Shown one piece after another: positions 16,195 through 27,543 of a stretch of 62,964 nucleotides of DNA. The position numbers and the translations under genes were made by a program. This DNA comes from Phycisphaerae bacterium (GTDB lineage Bacteria > Planctomycetota > Phycisphaerae > Sedimentisphaerales > Anaerobacaceae), in assembly GCA_030619925.1 (NCBI GenBank), contig JAUXAL010000012.1, positions 1-62,964 of the forward strand, given 5' to 3'. Below the pieces are notes generated by a model, which was given only the letters and a program-made list of their open reading frames with translations, had not been told where the DNA came from and made no database searches. How positions within the stretch are numbered: the stretch's first letter is position 1; each line of letters opens with the position of its first letter.

Positions 16195-17523
16195 TTAGCT
16201 ATTTTCCTTTAGTTTTTGATTTTTTGCCTTGGGTTCAGTGTTTTTCGCCTTACCTTGCTTTGCGCGAACCTCTTCAATCATCCTTGCAAAATCCCTCTTG
16301 ACCTGCGTACAGATTTTGGAGCCCACCTGTTGCTGCCTGTGGCTGATGGCATCCAGATTTTTGTTAATCTCATCGAACATCTCTATTAGTTTCTCGGCGC
16401 TAATCTGCGCATCGTCAACGCAATACTTTTCGAGTCCGAACTGGGCCATAAAATCTTCGGTTTTTTTATGATATGCAACCGCAAGCAGCGGCGTCGCAGC
16501 TACCAATGAAAAAATTTGTGAGTGGGTCTTGTGCCCAACAAACATCCTGCACCGGGCAACTGCATCCAGGTGCTCTGAGGTCCCGGGAAAGCCTTCCATA
16601 ATTTCGCAGTTCTCTTTTTTATCAACACTGTTTATCACAGCCTCAATACAGGCCCGATCCGTGCCTCCCAGTTCCATCGGGAAAAAACGCACCTTGTATC
16701 CGGCCTCTATCGCGTGGTCAATCAACGGTGCAAAGCAGCGTGTGTAATTCTCATGCTCTTTTAGCCGGTTGGCACGCACATATACGTAAACAGCAACTCC
16801 CATCACGGCCGAACATCCACTCGGCCTGGCCCGGGATTCCACAATATCACACAGGCCAAATACGGACTCAAATGTTCGCGACACACACTCCAAAGAAACC
16901 CCCATCTCGCGTATCTGGTCTGTCGAAGCCTCGTCACGGATAAATATTTGCTCAGCACCGGAAAGTATTTTTTGCACCATCAATTTGCTTTTCGCCGACC
17001 CGAAGTCGAACGGACCAATCGATTGCGACCAGAGCACCAGCGGCTTGCCGTAAAGCAAAGCCACCGCCATATCGAATATTTGTGGAGTAACCGCATCGGG
17101 CACAAACATAGTCGTTATGTGATGCCCCCCCGTACTGAGGACAAGGTCAGCCTGCTCAACAGCTTCCAGGTATTGTCTATTGACGACGAATCTCAGATAC
17201 CACGGACGTTTCCCGGCAATCAGCGCATTACGCACCAATGGAAAGCCAATTCGTCGCGGCAGTATCAGCTTCTGCACCCGATGAATTACTTTGCCCAAAA
17301 GCCCGACACCCTTGGCGCGAGAAGTATCCCACCCCCACGGAACAACTCGTACAGCCACCTCGGGAAGATCCGGCCTGTCCTCCCAGTATTGCGGATTGCT
17401 TGCAGATACCGTGATTTGGTCAACGCCGTTGCGTACCAGCTCCCTCAGCACGAAAAACAGGACGGCCCTGTCGCCTTTGTTAGTGGAACACTGATTGATT
17501 ACAAGAACCTTCATATTCAGCAT
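16195..17523 (-). CDS. Polysaccharide pyruvyl transferase family protein
   Basis: 442 aa, family of CsaB/WcaK-like enzymes that add ketal-linked pyruvate from PEP to sugars. Recognised by the MKVLVINQCSTNKGDRAVLF start, an LVLSTGGHHITTMF loop, GKPLVLWSQSIGPFDF, IFIRDEAST and the C-terminal FVGHKTHSQIFSLVAATPLLAVAYHKKTEDFM block with the conserved His. The frame is open from 17586, but that start would overlap the methyltransferase stop by 56 bp. ATG 17523, with AGAGA upstream and a 7-bp gap, fits better; ATG 17514 is a further option. It probably decorates the exopolysaccharide with an acidic pyruvyl group. The Lys/Glu-rich tail (KNTEPKAKNQKLKENS) looks like translated spacer repeat. Confidence 0.82.
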   Translation of the reverse strand: MLNMKVLVINQCSTNKGDRAVLFFVLRELVRNGVDQITVSASNPQYWEDRPDLPEVAVRVVPWGWDTSRAKGVGLLGKVIHRVQKLILPRRIGFPLVRNALIAGKRPWYLRFVVNRQYLEAVEQADLVLSTGGHHITTMFVPDAVTPQIFDMAVALLYGKPLVLWSQSIGPFDFGSAKSKLMVQKILSGAEQIFIRDEASTDQIREMGVSLECVSRTFESVFGLCDIVESRARPSGCSAVMGVAVYVYVRANRLKEHENYTRCFAPLIDHAIEAGYKVRFFPMELGGTDRACIEAVINSVDKKENCEIMEGFPGTSEHLDAVARCRMFVGHKTHSQIFSLVAATPLLAVAYHKKTEDFMAQFGLEKYCVDDAQISAEKLIEMFDEINKNLDAISHRQQQVGSKICTQVKRDFARMIEEVRAKQGKAKNTEPKAKNQKLKENS

Positions 17524-17530
17524 ATATCTC

Positions 17531-18496
17531 TTATTTTGTCTTCCGTATCCAAAAACTTTTTCTTCCCTTTGCTTCGTCTCTTTCATATGAGCTGAAAGCC
17601 GTTTGCAATTTACCAGGATGCTTTAAGTGCATATAGTTCCCAGCCCACAATACTTCGAAATGGTCATTGAAAATTAGGAATGCTTGAAGCAAATATTGTT
17701 CGGTCCAGAATCTACAATATTTCAAAACCCACTCTTTGGAATATTCTGCCGGCAAAAATATATCGTGAACGTGAACAATTACCCCCTTATTAAGTCTGGG
17801 CAGTATCTCCAAATATTCATATTGGACATCACTGCCAATTTTTAAGACATGGCTGGAATCAATAAAAAGTATATCATTTTCTGTTAGTTTCTCAAACTCC
17901 GCAAGGGGAACATCCTGGACCTTTTCCGGCACTAATTTGGAAAGGCCGGGGAAGCCAGCCTTGAGAATTTCATTTGGATAGGGCTCAATTGCTACCAGTT
18001 CACACTCATAATCGTTATCTTCGGCTTTATTCTTTAGGATTGCTTGAGCAGACAAACAGGTAGAATAACCTGACCCGATTTCAAGTATTCTTCTTGGTTT
18101 GAAATAGCGAATCATACAATACAGGATTTCGCCATCAACAGACTCAAATTGGCCGTTCTTTATATAGTACTGATACGGTATTGATGTTTTATGCCTGGGA
18201 AATCCGTCGTATTCCTTTTTGAATTTAGAAGAGAATTCTCTAAGCAGATTGATTTGACGCTGCTCGTTAATATCAATGCCGACAAGTTCCGATTGTTTTA
18301 GCCATATATCATCGCTCAATGTTCTTGTATCCGGTATAGGCTCATAGAAATGCGCCGGTGTTACATGATATCCCTTATTTTCCCAGATATGAAAGAACCT
18401 CTTATCCTTAATTATCTTATCTGGTAGAAGTAAAGAAGCGATATGAGCAATTCGTTTTGCAATGGTAAACTTTAAGTTCATTTCTGGTCTCTTCAA
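17531..18496 (-). CDS. Class I SAM-dependent methyltransferase
   Basis: 321 aa. Rossmann motif I is ILEIGSGYSTCLS (137 onward), followed by an acidic strand end CELVAIEPYP, then NDILFIDSSHVLKIGSDVQ and GVIVHVHDIFLPAEYS, an arrangement seen in the Methyltransf_24 group. The 120-residue N-terminal extension is unassigned. Similar enzymes modify sugars or surface polymers; the operon position between flippase and pyruvyl transferase suggests O-methylation of the polysaccharide, but this is inference. An alternative start is Met6. Its DNA looks more AT-rich than that of neighbouring genes, which could mark recent acquisition. Confidence 0.8.
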   Translation of the reverse strand: MKRPEMNLKFTIAKRIAHIASLLLPDKIIKDKRFFHIWENKGYHVTPAHFYEPIPDTRTLSDDIWLKQSELVGIDINEQRQINLLREFSSKFKKEYDGFPRHKTSIPYQYYIKNGQFESVDGEILYCMIRYFKPRRILEIGSGYSTCLSAQAILKNKAEDNDYECELVAIEPYPNEILKAGFPGLSKLVPEKVQDVPLAEFEKLTENDILFIDSSHVLKIGSDVQYEYLEILPRLNKGVIVHVHDIFLPAEYSKEWVLKYCRFWTEQYLLQAFLIFNDHFEVLWAGNYMHLKHPGKLQTAFSSYERDEAKGRKSFWIRKTK

Positions 18497-18514
18497 TATT
18501 CAGCAAATCAGGCT

Positions 18515-20047
18515 TTAGCGTTCCCTATGGGCGCCAAACCTCCTTCTTACCGCAACAACCAAATCAGCCGCCTCTTTCCGCAGCGAGATAGCCGTGAAAC
18601 TTACCGCTACGACCGCTGCCGAGACCATAAGCATCACCAGCCAATGAATGCTTTCTTTCGGCAGAATGCTGCCTAACGCCCATAGTGCCGCGATTGCAAC
18701 CATACTTGCTATCAACGGCTGATACAAGCTGTCCTTCAGGTACTCGTGAGGACGTATGCCTAATTTGCGCAGACCGTAAAAGGGCAGCCAAAGCCCGATA
18801 TGCGCCCACAAGACGGCCACCAGCGCTATCGCCGGTGCCATCGGAATCGGGATGGCAACGAAGCCCTGCAAAAGAATCAGCACAAGTACAATCGCGCTTA
18901 CTGCGGCCAGAATCGCCGCAATGGTCAGCCCTCGAAGGTGTCCCATACCCACCAAGGATGGAAGCCATATTCCGAAAAACCCGCGGGCAATAACAGATAT
19001 TATCAGCACGCGCATCACCGCAACTGTCCCTGGCCGAACGATACCCTTCAACCAAAAAACCAGAATTTCTTCCGTGAAGACAAACAGCAAAATCAATGAA
19101 GCACAGGTCACAACAGTACTTATGTGAGCTCCTTTTTTTACAACCGCCTTTATTTTTTCGATTTGTCCATTCGCGTGGAGACTCGTTACAGCCGGCAGGA
19201 AAACATTCTGTGCCCCCGCCAGAAATCCACGGACAAAGCCCGGAATCCGCGAGGCGACATCGTACACCGCCATATCCTCGGCGGTACCGGCTTTACCGAC
19301 TAATAACGCTATTGTACTATACATAAAAATTGTGCTGCCTGAACGTGCAGTGGCATGACCGGTATACCGCAGCAGCTCTCGCATCGTCTCTGTTTTGAAC
19401 TTTAGTATATCAATCCTGAGAGTAGCAATTGTCTTTCGCGCAACAAAAAACATCAACAGCGCAGATACCGCCGCTGCAATTGCAAACGCCAACTGTACTG
19501 CAATCATACTTTTCCAAAATGCAAGTAACCCCACGGTTAGGACCGCTCTAAGCAGATTAGCTGCAATCACAACAGCATTAGATCGCGTGTGGTACTGATA
19601 GCCCCTCAACGCCCCGCTAAAAGCCCCCTCCAACATCTTAAAGGCCAACGTAACACCAACCAGTATACACGTAATTTGAGCATCGCCCGCTAACTCATCG
19701 GTAATAGCCGTAAATATATCGGCAATGACAAACGACAGCAGTACCGCCGCCGCCACGGTCAAAACCGCCAGTGCCAAGAGGATTGCAAATGAGGCCGATA
19801 CAAACCGATTTAGCTGGTTTTCATCATCGCGATAAAAGGCCACAAAACGGTTTATCGACAGCGAAAATGCCCTCTCCAGGATCATAGGATAGCGCAGTCC
19901 CGTCGAAAGCAGGGCCCACACACCAAAGCCCGCCACACCGATATCACGCCATATAATCGGGATCAGTACCAGCCCGACTGCCGCGGCCACGACCATGCCG
20001 GCCCCGTTCGACCCCGCATTCACTATTATCCGCTTTCGTAGTGACAT
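18515..20047 (-). CDS. Wzx-like polysaccharide flippase
   Basis: 510 aa with about 12-14 membrane helices, of the MOP-superfamily polysaccharide exporters. The N-terminus (RIIVNAGSNGAGMVVAAAVG, then DIGVAGFGVWALLSTGLRYPMI) and a conserved mid-helix region (TRSGSTIFMYSTIALLVGKAG) match the family pattern. It moves undecaprenyl-linked repeat units across the inner membrane. It is the first gene of the minus-strand operon that runs to 9112, and it begins just inside a dispersed repeat tract. Confidence 0.85.
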   Translation of the reverse strand: MSLRKRIIVNAGSNGAGMVVAAAVGLVLIPIIWRDIGVAGFGVWALLSTGLRYPMILERAFSLSINRFVAFYRDDENQLNRFVSASFAILLALAVLTVAAAVLLSFVIADIFTAITDELAGDAQITCILVGVTLAFKMLEGAFSGALRGYQYHTRSNAVVIAANLLRAVLTVGLLAFWKSMIAVQLAFAIAAAVSALLMFFVARKTIATLRIDILKFKTETMRELLRYTGHATARSGSTIFMYSTIALLVGKAGTAEDMAVYDVASRIPGFVRGFLAGAQNVFLPAVTSLHANGQIEKIKAVVKKGAHISTVVTCASLILLFVFTEEILVFWLKGIVRPGTVAVMRVLIISVIARGFFGIWLPSLVGMGHLRGLTIAAILAAVSAIVLVLILLQGFVAIPIPMAPAIALVAVLWAHIGLWLPFYGLRKLGIRPHEYLKDSLYQPLIASMVAIAALWALGSILPKESIHWLVMLMVSAAVVAVSFTAISLRKEAADLVVAVRRRFGAHRER

Positions 20048-20067
20048 CTAATATCCTAAGCTGCCCG

Positions 20068-20113
20068 CTCGATTCTGGATGCTCGATGCTCGTCAAGTAT
20101 CGAGTATCGAGTA
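20068..20113. repeat. Dispersed CTCGATGCTCG-type repeat tract
   Basis: Words CTCGATTCTGGATGCTCG and CGAGTATCGAGTA, with TCGATGCTCGT/AAGTATCGAGTAT as near-complementary halves able to form a hairpin. Same family as the tract inside the joined glycosyltransferases. It separates the flippase start from the FG-GAP gene stop. Confidence 0.65.
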
Positions 20114-20117
20114 AAGG

Positions 20118-21557
20118 CTATTCAACAGCCGCCAACCAGTGCTCGGCAAATACAATAAGGTCCAGCATGCCGACCGACTTATCAGCAGGAACGTTAATAT
20201 CGCAGTCAGGATTCCAGCCGGTCTTTCCAGACTCAGTCAACCAGGCCGATGCGAATATAGCAAAGTCTTCCAGGTCCACATCGCCGTCTGCGTCGAAGTC
20301 GCCGGGGTGCACAGCAACGTAGAACGCGTACGCCGAGCCGGAGTCGAGGCCGTTGTCGTCGTCCCAATCGGCCCCGATCAAGGCTGTCCCGCCGGAGATC
20401 CCCACCGACCAGCCAAAGTGGTCACCATACGCGGTGTCGGAACCGGTGAGTTTGGCTCCTCGTATCCAGCTCAATCCGTCGAAGTCGAACACGTATGCAA
20501 ACCCAGGTCCACTGGTAGACTCCCAGTGCCCATCAGGCCCCCCGACGACGACGGTATCGCCGGAGATATCCACTGTCCAGCCAAATTGATTGCCACACTC
20601 GCTGTCGGGAACCTGCAGTTTAGCTTCCTCAACCCAGTTTGAGCCGTTGAAACGAAAGACGTAAGCCGAGCCGGAATTACAATAGATATTTCCCGGGTCC
20701 GCATTATCGTCCCCGCAGGCCCCGACTACAATGGTGTCGCCGGAGATAGCCGCGGAGCAGCCTAAGTGGTCAGCGTATGTGGTATCGAAGGCCAGCAGTT
20801 TTTGCTCCTCGACCCACTTCGAGCCGTCGAAGCGAAACACATACGCGGCGCCGGAGTTACTCGGGCTGTCGTGCAGATACGCCCCGACCACGGCGGTGTT
20901 GCCGGAGATGGCCACGGAGCTGCCGAAGTGGTCCTCAGCCGCACCGTCGGAGGCCAGCAGTTTTTGCTCCTCGACCCAGTTCGAGCCGTCGAAGCGGAAG
21001 ATATACGCTGAGCCGGAGTTTGGGTCGTTGTCGTCGTTGCGGATCGCACCGATAACGGCGATATCTCCGGAGATGGCCACGGAGAAGCCGAACTCATCCC
21101 AATAGGCGTAGTCGCAGGCCTGCAGCTTCTGTTCCTCGACCCACTTTGAGCCGTCGAAGCGGAAGATATACGCCGAGCCGGTGAAGGTGCCGGCATCGGC
21201 GTCCCGAATTGCGCCGACCACCACAGCCTCGCCGGAGATGTCCACCGACCAGCCGAACAGGTCCCATGGCGCGCGGTCGGAGGCCTGCAATTTGGCTTCC
21301 TGAACCCAACTCAAGCCGTCGTAACGATACACGTATGCCGAGCCGGCGTGGTTGTCGTTAAACCAGGCGCCGATCACGGCGGTGTCGCCGGAGAGCGCAA
21401 CGGAGTAGCCAAATCCGTCGCCTTCCAATCCATCGGATGCAAGAATCTTGGCGAACTCAAATTGAGCCAGGGCCGGGGGCAGCCCGGCAATGACGTTCAG
21501 CACACCGACGGCGGCCAGGACAACGAGCATCGAGGTCTGGATTCGATTATTAAACAT
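20118..21557 (-). CDS. Secreted FG-GAP repeat protein with dockerin-like tail
   Basis: 479 aa from ATG 21557, with signal peptide (MFNNRIQTSMLVVLAAVGVL...) ending near ALAQ. The body is seven FG-GAP (PF14312-like) repeats of about 55 residues, each with FGxSVAISGDTAVIGA and a YVFRFDGSxWVEEQKL segment, predicted to close a seven-bladed beta-propeller. The last 65 residues hold two calcium-loop-like units, DFDADGDVDLEDFAIFASAW and DCDINVPADKSVGMLDLIVF, resembling the dockerin-like tails common on secreted Phycisphaerae proteins. Adjacent repeats are close at DNA level, implying recent duplication or gene conversion. Likely extracellular binding or surface role; no catalytic motif. The frame opens at 21629 but lacks a signal peptide from there. 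Confidence 0.8.
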   Translation of the reverse strand: MFNNRIQTSMLVVLAAVGVLNVIAGLPPALAQFEFAKILASDGLEGDGFGYSVALSGDTAVIGAWFNDNHAGSAYVYRYDGLSWVQEAKLQASDRAPWDLFGWSVDISGEAVVVGAIRDADAGTFTGSAYIFRFDGSKWVEEQKLQACDYAYWDEFGFSVAISGDIAVIGAIRNDDNDPNSGSAYIFRFDGSNWVEEQKLLASDGAAEDHFGSSVAISGNTAVVGAYLHDSPSNSGAAYVFRFDGSKWVEEQKLLAFDTTYADHLGCSAAISGDTIVVGACGDDNADPGNIYCNSGSAYVFRFNGSNWVEEAKLQVPDSECGNQFGWTVDISGDTVVVGGPDGHWESTSGPGFAYVFDFDGLSWIRGAKLTGSDTAYGDHFGWSVGISGGTALIGADWDDDNGLDSGSAYAFYVAVHPGDFDADGDVDLEDFAIFASAWLTESGKTGWNPDCDINVPADKSVGMLDLIVFAEHWLAAVE

Positions 21558-21648
21558 CAGGCGGCATCTCTTTCTGCTGCGGTAAGCACCCTCCTGAGCA
21601 GCTGGCTGTTTAGATTTGTTCTCCGGCACATTACCGTCGGTTCTACCG

Positions 21649-24066
21649 TCAGTTCTGCCGACTTGTTAATTTCAGCAGCGCATCTGACAGGACTTTTCTG
21701 GCATCATATACAACGCTGCTGTCGCGCTGGTTGTTCAAGACCCGATTGACCTGGCGTTCGAGAGTCTCCTGCGCCGTCCTTGCCATTTTCGGGTCTTTTG
21801 TTTTTGCTTTGTTAATTGCCTGCCGCAATTCATAGAGATACTGATAATCTTCGACTCCCTCACGCCATGCCTCCCAGCGCCGGGAAGAAACAATATTTTC
21901 GGCAAGCTTGCCCACAGGACTCGTCTGTGCCCCATAGACAACGCCGTAATAACCACGCGGCTTCAGAGTATCATCCCAGGGAACAGCAACGTTTTTGTAA
22001 TTAAGCCCATCGTGATAAACCCAAAATCCCGCCCCGGTTTGGCCTCGTTTGAAGGCACGCCACGGCATAAGGCGGTAATACGAATACGGGTCTTTGGCTT
22101 TCGCAGGCCCCAAACACTCGTATGTCCAGACTTTCCTTCCGAAGCCCTTTATAATCTGGAGCCATTTCGGGTATCGTTCACAGTGACTTTCCTGAAGGCA
22201 CCATATATCAATAAGCTCCCGAAATCGCATAAACTGTTTCGGACCTTTGCCAAAAGAGTTGGCATACAATCTGATTTTCGGGTCTATGCTTTTCACAAGC
22301 CTGGCCAGCTCATAATATTCATCACACAAACTCTCGTCAAAAGGGTGCAGCGCCCATTTATCATAGCCAACACCAACATCTTTTAGATGCGCTGCCAGCT
22401 TTTTCAACCATGATGAAAAAGCGGCCTTCCAGCCCGGCGTCATCCACTTCCCGAATCGGCCGTAGTCCTTTTTATCACTTCTAAAGTTGAGAAAAAGCAG
22501 GTATGTCCTGGCATAATTATGAGTCTGAATAACTGTGTCCATCTTCGTAAAATCCGGCTTCCTGAAAACGCCGGGCCGGTCGGACGCCGACCTCGGAAAA
22601 GGTATGTCGCCGACATTTATAAGGCAAACGTTAATACGATGGCTGTAAAAGTCTTTCGCGGTCTCGGACATAGAAGCAACCCTGTAACAGCCCCAGTTGC
22701 ACGTACTAAGGGCGAAATTCTCAGGAAACTCCTTTTTCTGAACCTCGATGGCAACCGCAATGCTTTCTATCAGCAGCGCTTTCGGTTTTGCGGTCTTTGC
22801 TGAAATGCCAATTGCGCCCTTATACTTGCCGGCAGTCAGCGTCGGGTTGAATATCGTTAACCATATTTGTGTTAGTTCGCCCGGCTGCAGAGTAAAGGGA
22901 CGTTCCGCCTGCAAGACAAGGGCGTCGGCTATTGAACCGACCGTACTGCCTTTAACATATATCGCCCTTCTGACTGTAAACGTTTTGTTACTGTCTGCTT
23001 TCTTGCCGTCAGGGCCCATCAAGGGCGAAATAGAAACAGCCGTTGTAATCGCCTCATCAGAGCAGTTTACAATGTTAAATGCAGCCGACTCGTATTCGTT
23101 CTGCCACAACCGAATATCCAGTTGGTTCCCGCGAAGCGGGGCCCCTTTAAGGTGCTCGCGAAGGAGCATTTCTTTTTCAAACACAATCTCCATTGGGTTA
23201 GCCGGCAGGCACACAAACGGCTTTCCATACACCGCCTTATATATTCCGGCCCGAATTTTCCCCAACTGCCCTCTGATGCCAAGAAGCTCATTGGCCGGAT
23301 ATATCTTGTTTGTTGGCATATCTACTTTCTTAGCCAGGATTTTGAGCTCAGCCAGGATTTCCTCACTCAATTCACTGGGCAGTTTCGAGCGGTTCTCCTT
23401 AACACTTTTGACCGTGGCGGCAGTGTTTTCGCTCAACTGCACGTAATCGTCGACTCTCTTTAATAGCTCTTTGGAAGTCTTGAACACCTCAAGGTTATTG
23501 CGCAATTGCGTCTTCTTTGCAGCCGAAAGCGAATCACCGAATACCTCTACTTCGTCAAGAAATACGTAACGCTGTTTTGGTTTAATTACCAGCTTGACAT
23601 ATCGCCCGGCGGCATTTATGTTTCCGGCCTTGAGCATTCGCGGGACGCCGCGGTACCCAGAGCCTCGCACGTTTTGTAATTCCTTACTACTTATCAATCC
23701 GGCAAACTGAAACACTCGGCCATCGTTACTCAGCAGCACAGCGGCGAATTCGGGAAACTCCACGTCCGCCCGACCCCCTCCGACAGTATGAATCCGTACT
23801 TCATAGACAGCAGACCTTTGGCCAAGGTCCATCACAATCTCCACAGCCGGCTCGGCCTTCTCCCAGCCGACGGTGCTTTTCTTCGTCCATTGACTGCCGA
23901 ATGTCCTGCCATCGGTCAGTTGAATTACATCAGAGCCATCAGTACACAGACGATAATTAGGCTTCGGCAAAAATGTACAAGCCTTACGCAGCGCAAGATT
24001 TTTCGCGGCACTTACCGGCTTACAACTATACACCAATAACAACAGTATAAAGAGTCGTTTGAACAT
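21649..24066 (-). CDS. Secreted DUF4091 glycoside-hydrolase-like protein
   Basis: 805 aa from ATG 24066 (signal peptide MFKRLFILLLLVYSCKPVSA). Residues about 20-170 look like an F5/8 type C (discoidin) carbohydrate-binding domain. A middle region (about 180-290) is helical, then a beta-sandwich (300-440). The C-terminal half is TIM-barrel-like and ends with DUF4091: VVYGAQTSPVGKLAENIVSS, RRWEAWREGVEDYQYLYELR. Conserved acidic residues in WALHPFDES and KSIDPKIRLYANS could be catalytic. DUF4091 proteins are common in polysaccharide-degrading Bacteroidetes and Planctomycetes. The GTG at 24090 lies inside a hairpin repeat and was rejected. It lies in the exopolysaccharide locus but is probably transcribed separately. 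Confidence 0.75.
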   Translation of the reverse strand: MFKRLFILLLLVYSCKPVSAAKNLALRKACTFLPKPNYRLCTDGSDVIQLTDGRTFGSQWTKKSTVGWEKAEPAVEIVMDLGQRSAVYEVRIHTVGGGRADVEFPEFAAVLLSNDGRVFQFAGLISSKELQNVRGSGYRGVPRMLKAGNINAAGRYVKLVIKPKQRYVFLDEVEVFGDSLSAAKKTQLRNNLEVFKTSKELLKRVDDYVQLSENTAATVKSVKENRSKLPSELSEEILAELKILAKKVDMPTNKIYPANELLGIRGQLGKIRAGIYKAVYGKPFVCLPANPMEIVFEKEMLLREHLKGAPLRGNQLDIRLWQNEYESAAFNIVNCSDEAITTAVSISPLMGPDGKKADSNKTFTVRRAIYVKGSTVGSIADALVLQAERPFTLQPGELTQIWLTIFNPTLTAGKYKGAIGISAKTAKPKALLIESIAVAIEVQKKEFPENFALSTCNWGCYRVASMSETAKDFYSHRINVCLINVGDIPFPRSASDRPGVFRKPDFTKMDTVIQTHNYARTYLLFLNFRSDKKDYGRFGKWMTPGWKAAFSSWLKKLAAHLKDVGVGYDKWALHPFDESLCDEYYELARLVKSIDPKIRLYANSFGKGPKQFMRFRELIDIWCLQESHCERYPKWLQIIKGFGRKVWTYECLGPAKAKDPYSYYRLMPWRAFKRGQTGAGFWVYHDGLNYKNVAVPWDDTLKPRGYYGVVYGAQTSPVGKLAENIVSSRRWEAWREGVEDYQYLYELRQAINKAKTKDPKMARTAQETLERQVNRVLNNQRDSSVVYDARKVLSDALLKLTSRQN

Positions 24067-24084
24067 TATTGAAAATACTTGGAA

Positions 24085-24103
24085 CCCCACGTAAAACGTG
24101 GGG
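24085..24103. repeat. CCCCACGT hairpin
   Basis: A perfect 8-bp inverted repeat CCCCACGT-AAA-ACGTGGGG immediately upstream of the DUF4091 gene. It is related in form to the hairpins at 33964-34022 and 50294-50374. Confidence 0.6.
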
Positions 24104-24125
24104 CTAAATATTTGAAATGAATAAT

Positions 24126-26152
<2,027 letters not shown>

Positions 26153-26196
26153 AATGTCTCACCCTTTTAACAGTATAGCAAAAAGTGCAAATAAGA

Positions 26197-27177
26197 TTAT
26201 GATTTTACGTCTTTCGTTTCAAGTTTCTCGCTATCAATTATCACCTGTAACGTTTCTGTCAGCCCTGTTTTTGGTTCCCAGCCGATCGTCTTTTTGATTC
26301 GCTCCAGACTCGGCACCCGCCGCATCATATCCTCAATGGGTCTGCCATAAGCATCCTCGTAGGACACAAAATCCTTCCTGCTCTTGCTGCCCGTCATTTC
26401 GATAATTTTATCAGCAAGGGCTTCGATGGTAATCTCTTCTGCCGAACCGATGTTATATACCTTCCCTGCCGCCTGCTCGCAACTCATCAAGCTGATGATC
26501 GCTTCAACAAGGTCGGCCACATAACAAAAGCATCGCCTTTGTTGGCCGGTACCATATATCAAGATCGGCTCGTTCCTTAACGCCCATTGAACGAAACGAG
26601 GCACGACCATCCCGTACTGACCTATCTGCCTCGGCCCGATTGTATTAAAGAACCTGGCAATTACCACACCCAATCCATACTGCTGATAAAAGGCCAGGCC
26701 CAAAAATTCATCTATCGCCTTACTGCAGGCGTACGACCACCGGGATAAACTCGTTCTGCCGAGCACAATATCGTCATCTTCACAAAAGGGAATCGCTTCG
26801 CTTTTGCCGTAGACTTCACTGCTTGAAGCAATCAGGATTTTTTTGCCGAACTTATTGGCCACGTCCAGCACCGTTTCAGTGCCGCCAATATTGGTTTCTA
26901 TCGTGTGCACCGGCGCCTCAGCTATCAGCTTGACACCAACCGCCGCAGCCAGATGAAAGACCGCTTCGCTCTGCTCCACCAGGGGTTCCAACAGTTCGGC
27001 ATCGCGGACGTCACCTTCAACAAACTCAAAGCCGGAATGCTTTTTGAAACCTTCAATATTTTTCAAACTGCCGGTGCTGAGATTATCGATAACGACCACC
27101 TTGTTACCATCTTTGAGCAGCCGCTCTGCCAGATGAGAACCGATAAAACCAGCCCCGCCTGTAATTAATACCCTCAT
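26197..27177 (-). CDS. NAD-dependent sugar-nucleotide epimerase/dehydratase
   Basis: 326 aa, extended SDR beginning MRVLITGGAGFIGSHLAERL with the NAD-binding glycine motif; SSSEVYGKS and SYACSKAIDEF provide the Ser and the YxxxK pair. RFFNTIGPRQIGQYGMVVP and RCFCYVADLVEAI match the UDP-glucuronate decarboxylase / UDP-glucose 4-epimerase branch. It could make UDP-xylose, UDP-galactose or UDP-galacturonate for the polysaccharide; the sequence alone does not decide. The start is ATG 27177 with GGGG upstream; the longer frame from 27222 has no support. Same strand as gmd-fcl, with a 44-bp gap, so probably one operon. Confidence 0.87.
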   Translation of the reverse strand: MRVLITGGAGFIGSHLAERLLKDGNKVVVIDNLSTGSLKNIEGFKKHSGFEFVEGDVRDAELLEPLVEQSEAVFHLAAAVGVKLIAEAPVHTIETNIGGTETVLDVANKFGKKILIASSSEVYGKSEAIPFCEDDDIVLGRTSLSRWSYACSKAIDEFLGLAFYQQYGLGVVIARFFNTIGPRQIGQYGMVVPRFVQWALRNEPILIYGTGQQRRCFCYVADLVEAIISLMSCEQAAGKVYNIGSAEEITIEALADKIIEMTGSKSRKDFVSYEDAYGRPIEDMMRRVPSLERIKKTIGWEPKTGLTETLQVIIDSEKLETKDVKS

Positions 27178-27543
27178 ATAAGCCCCATGAAAAAACTTTC
27201 TATCCGTAAGAGTAATAAGCAATACTCAATTTTACCGGACTCCGTCCCCGTCGGCTGCGCAAAAAAACAAAAACAGCCTCGCTGCCACACCTAACTTTTC
27301 TGCGGAAACTATTTTCTTACGGTCAGAATATGCGGATTGGACCGACAGTCTTCTTACACCATAAGTATCGGCAAATAAAGAACATAGCTTTAGTAAAGAC
27401 GGGGTCCCTAAAGTAGCCGTTGGGCTTACAGGCCGGACCTCCAGCGGGTGCTCAATAGCCGATTTTACGTTAAAAAACTATACGTCCTCAAAGCCTGACA
27501 AGTTCGTAATCCCTCATATACCTGCCGGATTACGGCACCTTGC
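27178..27543. other. 366-bp spacer, no gene seen
   Basis: I see no credible reading frame, RNA gene or terminator here. It is mixed-composition sequence that probably includes the promoter of the 26197-27177 gene. A GGGGTCCCT word near 27401 recalls the repeat at 75-102 and 42389-42416, but is too short to classify. Confidence 0.4.
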
